Assembly: GCF_018873765.1 (NCBI RefSeq)
Contig: NC_057916.1
Location: 33,021,501 to 33,085,500, forward strand
DNA: 64,000 nt
Source of the DNA: Telopea speciosissima
Taxonomy: Eukaryota; Streptophyta; Magnoliopsida; Proteales; Proteaceae
Direction: 5' to 3'
Positions 26,901 through 34,212 of this stretch are shown in pieces. Within the stretch, counting starts at the first letter, position 1, and each line of letters begins with the position of its first letter. The position numbers were made by a program, and so were the translations under genes. A model generated the notes under the pieces. It did no database searches. It had not been told where the DNA came from and saw nothing but the letters and a program-made list of their open reading frames with translations.

Positions 26901-29138
26901 TCAAGGGGATGAGGGGTAAGGAGGGTCCCAGGAAGGCCCCCTAATGATATGAGAGACCATGTCCAATCTGTCAGAACCCAAGCTATAAATAGTCCTGTCG
27001 CCCACCGTATGGAGAAGGACACCAGCAGGGTGCCAATTATCCAGCCAAAGCCTAGTAGAGACACCGTTATCAATCAAAGAAGTAATAGAACCAAGAGCAA
27101 GGGGTCTGAGTTTCATAATCTTTCTCCAAACCCAAGAAACATTTGAGGGGATAGGGACCAGTCCAAATAGAGTCATTTTGAAGATATCTTGTATAGACCA
27201 AATCGATCCAGATACTTTTTTCCTTGGAGGCAATCTTCCAGATCAATTTTAAGATGCCGGCTGCATTGGTGTCCTTTATACGCCTAAGACCCAAACCACC
27301 CTCCGCTTTGGAAAGACAAACCGAGGCCAAGGAGGTAGGGTGAAGAAATCTACAAATTTCAAAACCCTTCTAAAGGAAAGAACACAATAGCAAGCCTCTT
27401 ACTAGACCTTAGGACTGAACTTAATTTGTAAACCAACTCTAAGACTAACTAAAGTTCAAACAAAAATAACCAACCTATTACACCGAAGTACATAAAAGAC
27501 CTAAAATAACTAGACTACTCTTGTTGGACCAAAATTCTGGGTTGGACTTCCATCTGGGCTTGGGTTTCCAAAGTTGGTCATATTTGTCCAACCAACCAAG
27601 TGCTACTGCATCACACACATTCTTATGTAGGGGTACCTCTCTACAAAGCGATGTGTCTACCAACAAAGAGGCATGTCTCTAAACCACCTATAAATATAAG
27701 AGGTAATTTGAATCTTCAAAACATATTTTCAAACCTTAAAATATAACAATTTTCCTACAGTATGGTGGAGTAGCTCCATTTGATGGGTCCCACTTATTTC
27801 CAGTGGCAGACATCTGATGTTGATTTTTGCATAAGAGATCAGCTTGGTGGAAGGCATCAACTGATGGGTCTTGCAGCTCTGCACGTGTGGGGACTGGGGA
27901 TGGAAATTGTGCAAGTTAAATAGGTGATCCATTTGGCAAGGCCTAATCAGGTTTCAGTTTGGGTTTGGTTTCATGTGGTGAGGCTGTGGCATGGTTAGCT
28001 TGGATTCCGATTATGCTGAGATAATGGCTCTGTTGAGTGTGTCAAGAATTTGTAGATTTTGTCTCTACTCTCTTCTTCTATTTTAATATTCTTCACCATA
28101 TTTCTCCTCATTATCCCCTGCCTTGGCCCGAAGACAGTCTTGCTCCGAGTGTATAATTAAACACTTTGGAGACTGATTTTACTTACTGCGAATGGAATTG
28201 TGGATTTTTTTTTTTTTTTCCTAATTTTCCCCCTTTATTTGTATCCAAATGTCGTCTACTCTATGATCTGCAATTTGAGCAATGCTCCCTGTCTGTGTGA
28301 TATATTTTCACTGTCATCCTTATATATGTTGTTGAATCCAATTGTGAATGCTCTCTTTTCTTTTTTGGTTATGTTAAACGGTGTAGCCATCATAGTTCCA
28401 AAGAATTTTGAGGACTCACTTTGCATGGATCCATTTTGATATTCTATGTGCTTCAGGAACCAGATCGGTTTGTTGCAGCAGCTGTGAGGAATCCTGTCTG
28501 TAACCTTGCATTGATGGTGGGTACAAGTGATATCCCTGATTGGTGTTATATAGAGGCATGTGGCAGTGAAGGACAAACCTATTTCACAGAGGCACCTTCA
28601 GTTGAACACTTGCATCTTTTCTACAGCAAATCTCCTATTTCACACATCTCTAAGGTATGCTCCATCAGATCTCAAGATTTAATGGAGTAACACTATATTT
28701 GAAAGACAAGTTTCATGTTAGAATATATTATGAAGATTATTGACAATAAGAAAGGAGAAAGCATGACAGTAATTCAAAGTCAAGTATGAATAGGAGAAAT
28801 TTTCTGTAGTTTAAAGTGCAAGGATAATTTATTTTAGCCATTCAACTTCTAATCTCTTTTTTTTTTTTTTTTTTTTTGGAAAGAATATATATTGCTTATC
28901 GAAACTCCTCTTAAAATATAATCTTGTATCAGAGATGGGAGTAAGAATTTGTACTAGTTATTTTACAAGCAGCAGTATAATATTTCTGGGAGAACTCAGA
29001 TTTATTGAGAAGGATTGTGAAATAGATTGATGTATTGACTTTTACAAATTTCCTGACATTTAGGTCAAAACTCCAACCCTTATTCTTTTAGGCGCCCAGG
29101 ATCTTCGAGTTCCAGTTTCCAATGGGTTGCAAGTAAGA

Positions 29139-29212
<74 letters not shown>

Positions 29213-29742
29213 TTCAAATCAGAACGTAAATTATCAGTCAAGTTCAGATTTTCTATTCATTTATGGCACACTTTGTTCAAAAGGAAGGGGGGGGGTTTGG
29301 GGGGAATCTACAGCAGTTAAGTGATTAACACCAAAAATCTGGCTAAAAATCCAATCCAATGGCTTGTTAACAGAATTGTGGCCCTTATTGTAGACACTGG
29401 TTCTATTCCATCCATTTTTTTAAGTTCGTTCTTTTCTCATGGTCTAGCCTTAATGCAAAAAATTGTTGTTTTGATTTGATATTTGATGTTAGTATTTTCA
29501 TGTTTGGAAATATGTAGTATGCTAGGGCAATGAAGGAGAAAGGAGTTGAAGTCAAAGTGATTGTGTTTCCAAATGATAATCATCCAATTGACCGGTAAAA
29601 TCAGTTTGCATTTGTTCTTGCTTATTTAAACTAACTAATTTAATTTGCTAGAATCTGATGACTTCTGCTTTTGTGCAGACCACAATCTGACTTTGAAAGC
29701 TTCCTTAACATTGGAGTGTGGTTCAAGAAGTATTGTTCCTAA
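8987..29742 (+). CDS. AARE: Acylamino-acid-releasing enzyme, copy 2, complete spliced gene (781 aa)
   Basis: AARE cleaves N-acylated amino acids from peptides. It is a cytosolic serine peptidase of the prolyl oligopeptidase family (S9C) with an N-terminal beta-propeller and a C-terminal alpha/beta hydrolase. Seventeen coding exons were read: 8987-9137, 9261-9570, 9656-9877, 9973-10209, 10333-10407, 10927-11065, 11424-11575, 11665-11747, 11851-11978, 12091-12169, 13970-14147, 15580-15640, 15793-15915, 28457-28654, 29064-29132, 29518-29594, 29679-29742. All have GT/AG borders. They total 2346 nt and join in frame from ATG to TAA, close to the length of the Arabidopsis protein (about 764). Landmarks are LHGGPH (exon 11), the nucleophile in GGSHGG (Ser634), Asp725 in GAQD and His757 in FPNDNH. 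The start was chosen at MEVSG. The frame is open upstream, so an N-terminal extension is possible. Intron 13 is about 12.5 kb of nested retroelements, yet no exon is damaged. Confidence 0.93.
12170..13969 (+). other. AARE intron 10 (1.8 kb), nothing recognised
   Basis: The intron separates the end of the propeller from the hydrolase domain. It holds AT-rich sequence, a long G run at 13873-13890 and short non-homologous open frames. No transposon ends or protein similarity were recognised. Confidence 0.6.
14615..15347. mobile_element. Non-autonomous hAT-like element in AARE intron 11
   Basis: The insertion is flanked by the 8-bp direct repeat TCTATATG (14607-14614 and 15348-15355). Its ends form an imperfect inverted repeat: left 'ggaatgagaactcg' against 'ggaagaagaacttg' on the opposite strand. 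Subterminal regions are packed with 'ctcgag', 'cgagatctcg' and 'tcgagatcttg' words, as in 50156-50860, 56602-56933 and 61686-63449. An 8-bp duplication with short imperfect terminal repeats is typical of hAT elements. No transposase is present. It lies inside an intron without affecting splice sites. Confidence 0.7.
16167..16798 (-). repeat. LTR-like repeat, part left of the gypsy insertion (continues 27614-27760)
   Basis: The sequence around 16435-16545 ('ggatttatgtggtttggcaa', 'gcctacgtcc') resembles wording common in plant LTRs. Removing the gypsy-type element and one copy of its CACAC duplication joins this segment to 27614-27760, which has similar 'gatgtgtct'/'gagacac' content. The outer ends (TG at about 16167, CA at about 27760) are guesses and no target-site duplication was found. 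It may be a solo LTR. Confidence 0.4.
16799..17208 (-). repeat. Left (3') LTR of the gypsy-type element, 410 bp
   Basis: It matches the two parts of the right LTR (25952-26105 and 27395-27613) over its whole length, including 'gggcttgggtttccaaagtt' and 'tgtccaaccaaccaagtgct'. It carries a G run at 16862-16872. Its outer end abuts the CACAC target-site duplication. Confidence 0.9.
17440..18570 (-). pseudogene. Gypsy-type gag-protease remnant
   Basis: The minus-strand frame at 17734-18240 encodes the end of a gypsy-type Gag with a zinc knuckle '[16 protein letters not shown]' (spacing disturbed by an extra residue). Upstream pieces to 18570 carry the retrotransposon-gag core ('[13 protein letters not shown]') broken by stops. 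Downstream to about 17440 is a retropepsin-like segment with '[18 protein letters not shown]'. There the usual DSG catalytic triplet is replaced and a stop follows shortly. The N-terminal half of the gag coding region is separated by the copia insertion at 18576. It is not functional. Confidence 0.75.
18576..18797 (+). repeat. 5' LTR of copia element A
   Basis: The 222-bp LTR has a TATA-like 'aattatatattc' around 18671 and AT-rich sequence before it. The 3' copy is 23729-23950. Termini are TGTTA and TAACA. Confidence 0.92.
19343..23721 (+). pseudogene. Copia element A gag-pol with several frameshifts and stops
   Basis: Pieces in order: gag from ATG 19343 to about 19980, broken near 19590 and by a TAA at about 19887. 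A zinc knuckle [14 protein letters not shown] lies around 20155. The protease signature is DSGATDHM at about 20425, with a frame change near 20500. The pre-integrase/integrase core (open 20484-21443) shifts near 21210 and continues 21221-21706, with a stop before the linker. RT runs from about 22170 to 23280, with a stop at 22321, motif [10 protein letters not shown] at about 22770 and block '[11 protein letters not shown]'. RNase H changes frame near 23275 and ends at TGA 23719-23721, after '[11 protein letters not shown]'. The many lesions contrast with the similar LTRs, suggesting it was copied in trans after becoming defective. Confidence 0.9.
23729..23950 (+). repeat. 3' LTR of copia element A
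   Basis: It nearly matches the 5' LTR and is preceded by the polypurine tract at 23721-23728. The following GTTAT is the right target-site duplication. Confidence 0.92.
24943..25403 (-). mobile_element. TRIM-like miniature LTR element (461 bp)
   Basis: Two 137-bp direct repeats (24943-25079 and 25267-25403), each starting TGTTAG and ending TAACA, flank a 187-bp non-coding core. Next to the right repeat, on the minus strand, lies a primer-binding site TTTGGTATCAGAGCC complementary to initiator Met tRNA, two bases inside. Flanks AGACG and AGATG look like a 5-bp target duplication with one transition. Two short LTRs, a binding site and no coding capacity define a TRIM. No 5S-like sequence of the Cassandra type was seen. 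It sits inside the gypsy-type element. Confidence 0.8.
25404..25951. other. Gypsy-type element 5' untranslated interior, no gene
   Basis: This purine-rich leader between the TRIM and the primer-binding site contains open frames of low complexity on both strands (G/A-rich 25560-25930). None resembles a known protein, so they are treated as compositional. The primer-binding site for the gypsy-type element is at 25940-25950. Confidence 0.5.
25952..27613 (-). repeat. Right (5') LTR of the gypsy-type element, split by a LINE fragment
   Basis: LTR sequence is 25952-26105 and 27395-27613. Between them sits a LINE fragment with its 9-bp duplication. Without the insertion the length is close to the 410-bp left LTR. 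It ends at the CACAC duplication. Confidence 0.88.
26106..27385 (-). mobile_element. 5'-truncated L1-type LINE fragment
   Basis: A 9-bp duplication AATAGCAAG (26097-26105 and 27386-27394) flanks the insert. The plus-strand T run at 26109-26117 is the poly(A) end. The minus strand encodes the C-terminal part of a LINE ORF2 in several frames (26489-27073, 26901-27233, 27070-27330). Blocks '[20 protein letters not shown]' and the zinc-binding-like '[16 protein letters not shown]' match the equivalent region of the LINE at 42965-49934. RT and endonuclease are absent. It is the same family as, or close to, the full-length LINE in this window. Confidence 0.88.
29139..29213. repeat. (CT)n(CA)n(TA)n compound microsatellite in AARE intron 15
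   Basis: The tract follows the donor of exon 15 by a few bases. AARE copy 1 has only a short CT and TA tract at the same place (about 1633-1652), so the array expanded after the duplication. Confidence 0.9.
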
Positions 29743-30301
29743 GCAAGCATTGCAGGTCCAGGGCCAAGTCTGGGATCTAGGGATTATGACTAGATTGGAA
29801 TACCATGATTCGATGTACTGTTTCCATATACATTTAATAAATAAATTAATCAATAATGCCCATTTGTTCTTTGATGGGGGTGGTATTCTATGTTCAAATG
29901 TTACCATTGGCTTAGGAATGATCTTATTATTATTATTTTTGTTTTGTCTTCTGATTTGTGCCTTTCACTTTTAAAGTTGAGAAAGGCATTATAATTTCAC
30001 ATCAATTCAAACACACCCCCTCCCCTCCTCTATTGGGGGAGGGGGGGAAGAGAAAAGAACTTTTGGATTTTGGCTTTTCTTGCAACCAGAAAAAGGCAGA
30101 CTTTGTATTGAGGTAAACTTGAAAACCCTCATCGATTGCATCCCTTGTAAGTTGTAACTGTTAATAGAATTCTCCCTCACTTGGAGTAACTTCTTACTGC
30201 AATTTAACCACCAAGGACTATTGGAGCTCCATCCATCCAACTTTACATCTCGTCACATTTCCTCCGAAAAGGAAAGAATTCAGAACTTGTTCACTGTGAC
30301 A
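29743..30301. other. Convergent intergenic region between AARE and the PPR gene
   Basis: The first 200 bases match the 3' flank of AARE copy 1. The remainder should hold the two converging 3' UTRs. A C-rich/G-rich segment (30017-30050) is present. No further gene was seen. Confidence 0.6.
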
Positions 30302-32890
30302 TCAAAGATCATAATCTACGCTAAAAATAGAGCAAAGGTTCGACATCCACAATTTCAAACCAGTCTCAGTATCCTTCATCCTTGCTAATTCCAGTTTACA
30401 AACAGCTTCTTTTGGCACTCCGCATTTTACCAGAACTACCCCAAGTGATCTGAATGTAGAATCATCAGGTTGGATGCCTAATCTCATCATCTCCTGAAAA
30501 GTTTCCACTGCTTCCTTCAATCTACCATCCATTGCATATAAACTAATCACATTATTATAACTCAGCACATCTGTTAAGAGTCCCAGTTCTCGCATCTTGT
30601 GCACGACCTTCACTGCTTCTTCAAACCTTCCAATTCTTCTGTACATAAACAACATCATTGCAAAAGAGAACTCATTCGCTTCCCCACTATGCTTTAAGTA
30701 CTCAAAAATTTCCTCTGCCGGTCTAACCATTGCACGTTCACTGTAGAGATATAACAGACAATTTGATGGGTACACCTCTGGACCTGTCTCAGATGATTGA
30801 AGCAATTTGTATATTTCTTGTGCTTCTTGCAAGTATCCAACTTTAGTATACAGCTTGATCAAAGAGTTGTAGATAACTGGATTCCCAGGGATACCTGCAT
30901 CTCTCATTGCATCAATGTATCTCATAGCTTCTTTACCGTTTCCAGTATCAGCGAAAGCATTTATCAAGACACCATAAACAACAACATCAGGATGCACACC
31001 AAATGCAATCATCTCTTTGAACAGACTCTCTGCCATTTCCAACTGACCTAGCTTTACAAAGCTTGAGATCACCACAGAGTATGGGATGCAATCAGTTACC
31101 AATCCTGCTTCCTGCATCTTCCTGACATAGTGCATTGCTTTTTGTGGTAGGTCAGCACTGGATAAAATTTGAATTAGAGAATTATAACTGCATCTGTCAG
31201 CTAAGACCCCATGACTCCCCATACTGTCAAACAGTTGACATGCCTTGTCATATTCCCCTCCTATCCCACAGGCCTTGATCATCACATTGAATTCCAGTAC
31301 ACATAACTTCTTCCTTTCTTGGCAACAAATGAAAACTTTCTCAGCTTCCAAAGTGTGGCCCCGCTCTCCATATGCATCAATGTTGGCAGAGTAGCACTCA
31401 GAAGTCATCTTCCCGCTTAGATGGAACCTCTCAAACCAACACCATGATTGCTGGAGCATACCAGCATCAATATACATTCTGATAAGAGCAGACTGGGTGA
31501 ACTCATCAATGTCAAGCCCTCGCTTATCCATCTCAGAGACAAGGGTTTCGGCTTCCATTACCATATGCCTTATAGAGAATGCATAGAGAAGAGTGCGGTA
31601 ACTCACAGGGTCTGGCTCAAGGCAAGCCACCTTCATCTTTGCAAAGTAACTTGCTGCCATGAAAATGTTATTGTGCTTTGCATGGAGAGAAATAAGAATG
31701 TTATATGTTCTTGTGTTCGGAGGGCATTGGAGTTCTTCCATCTTCTGCATCAAGGAAGTAACTTCTTCTAACCGGCCATGGTTCCCACAGATGTGAATCA
31801 TTGTATTGAAAGTCACTGTATTTGGGACAATCCCTTCCTTTAGCATCTGAGCAAATGTATCAGATGCTTCCTTAAGTTGGCCAGCCTTTCCATATGTATC
31901 GATCAGGTTATTATATGTATGTGAGCTGAAAGAGACATGAGGTTGATGGGCAGAACTATTAATAGCACTGGTAGTTGCAGTTCTTCCTCCATCATCAACT
32001 GCTTTACCAGATGACCACTTTTTGAAGAACTGCTTAGCCTTTTCAAACTCTCCTGCCTTCTTGTAGGTTTGAACTACAATCCCCATTGTTACCTCATCGG
32101 GTTCGATCCCTTGCTTGTTCATCTTTTCCAGCCAAAGGAGCGCTTCTTCCTTAAGGCCAGCTTTACCATAAACATGAATCAAAGTGCCATAGGTAGAGTT
32201 TGTGGGTAATATTTTTTTGGTCTTCATCTCATCCCAGAGGTTTTCAATCTGGTTCCATTTATGTGCTTTCCCCAGAATCCTAAGCATGATGTTATAGTGA
32301 ATCACATTAAGTTCATAGAAACCTTTTCTCTTAAACCACTCAAAGATCTCAAGAGCTCTTTCCCAACTCGATTGCTCCTTGAGGATTATGCTCCTCTCCT
32401 TGTTATTGAGGCTCTCCTCCCATGGCCTGAGAGCCTCGTCAAGATTTTGAACAGTTTCTATAGCTTGCAATATCAATGGGATGTGTCCCCCATAAGTAGC
32501 CCATTTTGCCAAACAATTGGTCCCCATCTTCGCCTGGGAAGAAGTCCCATGGTCAAAACTGATTTTAACTGCACCACTTCTCTTGTTTTCAGATCTCCCA
32601 AAATCCCCGTTTCTCCTTCTCCACCCTTTATCTGTGTTCTTAACTGAACTTGGATTTTCCACAACAGGTCTAACTACATCTTCAGTTTTCCTGTTATGGG
32701 TTTTTCTGTAAATTCTTCCACTTCTCTTGCTCGTGACAATCAGATTTTCAAACAGTTTATCATCCCTCTGTTTCTTAACAGATTCAATCCCGTCTACAGG
32801 TGATACTGAAACTCCGATATTCACCGAATTCTTTGAGGAACACGGGACGTGAAAATGACTAACATCTAAATGCTGGAATTTTCCAAACAT
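30302..32890 (-). CDS. P-class pentatricopeptide repeat protein, At3g23020-like (862 aa)
   Basis: PPR proteins bind organellar RNA base by base through tandem 35-residue helical hairpins and act in RNA processing, stability or translation. This uninterrupted frame has a basic, low-complexity N-terminal region (1-140) followed by a conserved block 'NNKERSIILKEQSSWERALE' (about 162-181). A long array of P-type repeats runs from about residue 195 to 840, for example 'VIHYNIMLRILGKAHKWNQI' and 'PDVVVYGVLINAFADTGNGK'. No E, DYW or SMR domain is present. Length and order match the Arabidopsis At3g23020 family (about 842 aa), recognised from memory. Most plant P-class PPR genes are intronless, as here. 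The N-terminus is plausible as an organellar presequence but was not computed. The start is the first ATG of the frame. Part of the start region is duplicated upstream (32951-33073). Confidence 0.93.
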   Translation of the reverse strand: MFGKFQHLDVSHFHVPCSSKNSVNIGVSVSPVDGIESVKKQRDDKLFENLIVTSKRSGRIYRKTHNRKTEDVVRPVVENPSSVKNTDKGWRRRNGDFGRSENKRSGAVKISFDHGTSSQAKMGTNCLAKWATYGGHIPLILQAIETVQNLDEALRPWEESLNNKERSIILKEQSSWERALEIFEWFKRKGFYELNVIHYNIMLRILGKAHKWNQIENLWDEMKTKKILPTNSTYGTLIHVYGKAGLKEEALLWLEKMNKQGIEPDEVTMGIVVQTYKKAGEFEKAKQFFKKWSSGKAVDDGGRTATTSAINSSAHQPHVSFSSHTYNNLIDTYGKAGQLKEASDTFAQMLKEGIVPNTVTFNTMIHICGNHGRLEEVTSLMQKMEELQCPPNTRTYNILISLHAKHNNIFMAASYFAKMKVACLEPDPVSYRTLLYAFSIRHMVMEAETLVSEMDKRGLDIDEFTQSALIRMYIDAGMLQQSWCWFERFHLSGKMTSECYSANIDAYGERGHTLEAEKVFICCQERKKLCVLEFNVMIKACGIGGEYDKACQLFDSMGSHGVLADRCSYNSLIQILSSADLPQKAMHYVRKMQEAGLVTDCIPYSVVISSFVKLGQLEMAESLFKEMIAFGVHPDVVVYGVLINAFADTGNGKEAMRYIDAMRDAGIPGNPVIYNSLIKLYTKVGYLQEAQEIYKLLQSSETGPEVYPSNCLLYLYSERAMVRPAEEIFEYLKHSGEANEFSFAMMLFMYRRIGRFEEAVKVVHKMRELGLLTDVLSYNNVISLYAMDGRLKEAVETFQEMMRLGIQPDDSTFRSLGVVLVKCGVPKEAVCKLELARMKDTETGLKLWMSNLCSIFSVDYDL

Positions 32891-33124
32891 TTTTGCAAAT
32901 GGGCCTGCATGAACTCCTCTAAAAAATTTCTCCCAATTACTGGAAAATGGCTAACATCTAAATGCTGGAAAATGACTAACATCTGAAAATTTTGTCTCAG
33001 TACTCACCGAATTCTTTGAGGAACACATGACGTGAAAATGACCAATACCTAAAGGCCGGAGTTTTCCAAACATTTTCGCAAATGGGCCTGTATGAACGAA
33101 CTCCTCTAAAAAATTTCTCCCAGT
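32819..33124. repeat. Local direct duplication spanning the PPR start codon
   Basis: 'caccgaattctttgagga', 'ttttccaaacattttt/cgc' and 'ctctaaaaaatttctccca' each occur twice, about 183 bp apart. The copies differ by scattered substitutions and one 4-base insertion (gaac). It lies across the 5' end of the PPR coding region and its leader. Confidence 0.9.
32951..33073 (-). CDS. Upstream ORF (40 codons) made by duplication of the PPR start region
   Basis: A diverged direct duplication (about 32819-32939 and 33002-33124, offset 183 bp) includes the PPR start codon. In the upstream copy the ATG at 33073-33071 opens a 40-codon frame that ends with TAG at 32953-32951, 60 bases before the PPR ATG. 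Its first residues, MFGKLRPLGIGHFHVMCSS, resemble the PPR N-terminus MFGKFQHLDVSHFHVPCSS. If transcription starts upstream of 33073 and this segment is not spliced out, ribosomes meet this ORF first and it could reduce PPR translation. Expression is unproven. Confidence 0.5.
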   Translation of the reverse strand: MFGKLRPLGIGHFHVMCSSKNSVSTETKFSDVSHFPAFRC

Positions 33125-33460
33125 TCTCTAACCAACAACCACCCCCCAGGGGAAAACTACCGAAACTCAAGAGAGCTCAGCACAAAAACCCAAAAGGATC
33201 ATGATTTACACCGCTCCTAGAATTTCAAAACCCAGTTCTACTTCCGAACTCTGACACTATAGCTACTTCAGATAGGGTGAGTTTAGTCTTCTAGAACAAA
33301 GCAAACGATTCTTCTCCCTCCACTCGAGAGACTGACATGGATGTAGATTCACTCTATCCTAACAGAACGTTTTGGGTTTCATGATGAAGTGTTCCTGTTT
33401 TCTCAATAGACTTGGAACAAGTTCCTCGGCAAAAAGGAAATGTAAAAGCCTCGTAGAAGA

Positions 33461-33546
33461 GAACAAAGACTCACCTGCGACTAAGCTTACAGGAGACTGA
33501 AGCGAACAAAGACTCACCTGCGACTAAGCTTACAGAAGACTGAAGA
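33461..33546. repeat. 43-bp tandem duplication with a duplicated splice-donor-like motif
   Basis: Two adjacent copies of a 43-bp unit (33461-33503, 33504-33546) differ at one or two positions. On the minus strand each contains 'cgcag|gtgagtc', a strong match to a plant 5' splice site. This would fit a 5' UTR exon of the PPR gene followed by an intron. Usage cannot be seen. Confidence 0.75.
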
Positions 33547-33781
33547 AGACCTTCGAATATCTAACCTTTTAGAACATTCATCCCTTATCTGCCAAATCGA
33601 GAAGAACAAGGTCTGTGTTCGTTCTTGGACATCGACAAGGGCCAGATATTTTACCAAATTGAAATAAGAGTACAGCGCATCACGCTACGTATGCTGAAGT
33701 GTCCAACTACCCTGCGCTGCCGTCGCCCGACCAGTTAGTTTTTTGTTGTTCTTCTGATAAGGCCCGACCATATTTAGTATA

Positions 33782-34203
33782 GGGAAATTACATGATTACC
33801 TACTTTTGGGTTTTCATGTACAAAACTGTCCACCTATGCTTGAGTTAACAAAAATAGACAAAAACAAGTTTAGTTTAACAAAACTAGACAAAACAATGAC
33901 TCTCCTTCCTTCCTCGGCAGTTTTCTTCTGAAAAAATCTCTTTTTTTTTCCTCTGTTACTTGGGGTAGCAGAGAATGGCGGTGGCTGGGACAAGGGTAGG
34001 GTTGTAGGGAACGGAGGATGCTTGGGCGAGAAGGCAATGACAGGGGTAAAAATGTCTAAAAAAATAAGTGTGGGAGGGAGAGACACTATTTTGTCCAAGT
34101 TTTGTAAACCTTAACTTGTTTTTGTCTATTTTTGTTAATTCAAACATAGGGTGGACAGTTTTGTAAATGAAAATCCAAAAGTAACTAATCATGTAATTTT
34201 CCC
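33782..34203. mobile_element. Mutator-type MITE with long terminal inverted repeats (422 bp)
   Basis: Two inverted repeats of about 120 bp (33782-33900 and 34080-34203) start GGGAAA and end TTTCCC. Both carry 'acaaaactgtccacc' and 'acaaaaatagacaaaaac' in opposite orientation. A 9-bp duplication TTTAGTATA (33773-33781 and 34204-34212) flanks them. Long inverted repeats with 9-bp duplications are the hallmark of Mutator-like elements. The centre is only about 180 bp, with no transposase. It lies about 0.9 kb upstream of the PPR start. Confidence 0.88.
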
Positions 34204-34212
34204 TTTAGTATA

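Larger units (their letters stand above)
16799..27613 (-). mobile_element. Ty3/gypsy-type LTR element lacking reverse transcriptase, heavily nested
   Basis: A 5-bp duplication CACAC (16794-16798 and 27614-27618) bounds the element. The left LTR is 16799-17208. The right LTR is 25952-27613 including a LINE insertion. In element orientation the LTRs start TGATGC and end GCACCA. A primer-binding site matching initiator Met tRNA (TTGGTATCAGA on the minus strand, 25940-25950) lies just inside the right LTR. The interior, minus its nested insertions, is about 3 kb and encodes only gag and protease remnants at 17440-18570. No RT, RNase H or integrase was found, so it was a non-autonomous or internally deleted element. 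Insertions into it are copia 18576-23950, TRIM 24943-25403 and LINE 26106-27385. Confidence 0.85.
15916..28456 (+). other. AARE intron 13, enlarged to 12.5 kb by nested retroelements
   Basis: The donor (cag|gtgta) follows the exon with the catalytic serine and the acceptor (ttcag|gaa) precedes the EPDRFV exon. Inside are an LTR-like repeat (about 16167-27760), a gypsy-type element within it (16799-27613), and a copia element, a TRIM and a LINE fragment inside that. The last 700 bases (27762-28456) are the ancestral intron shared with AARE copy 1. Whether splicing across this distance is efficient cannot be seen. Confidence 0.85.
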
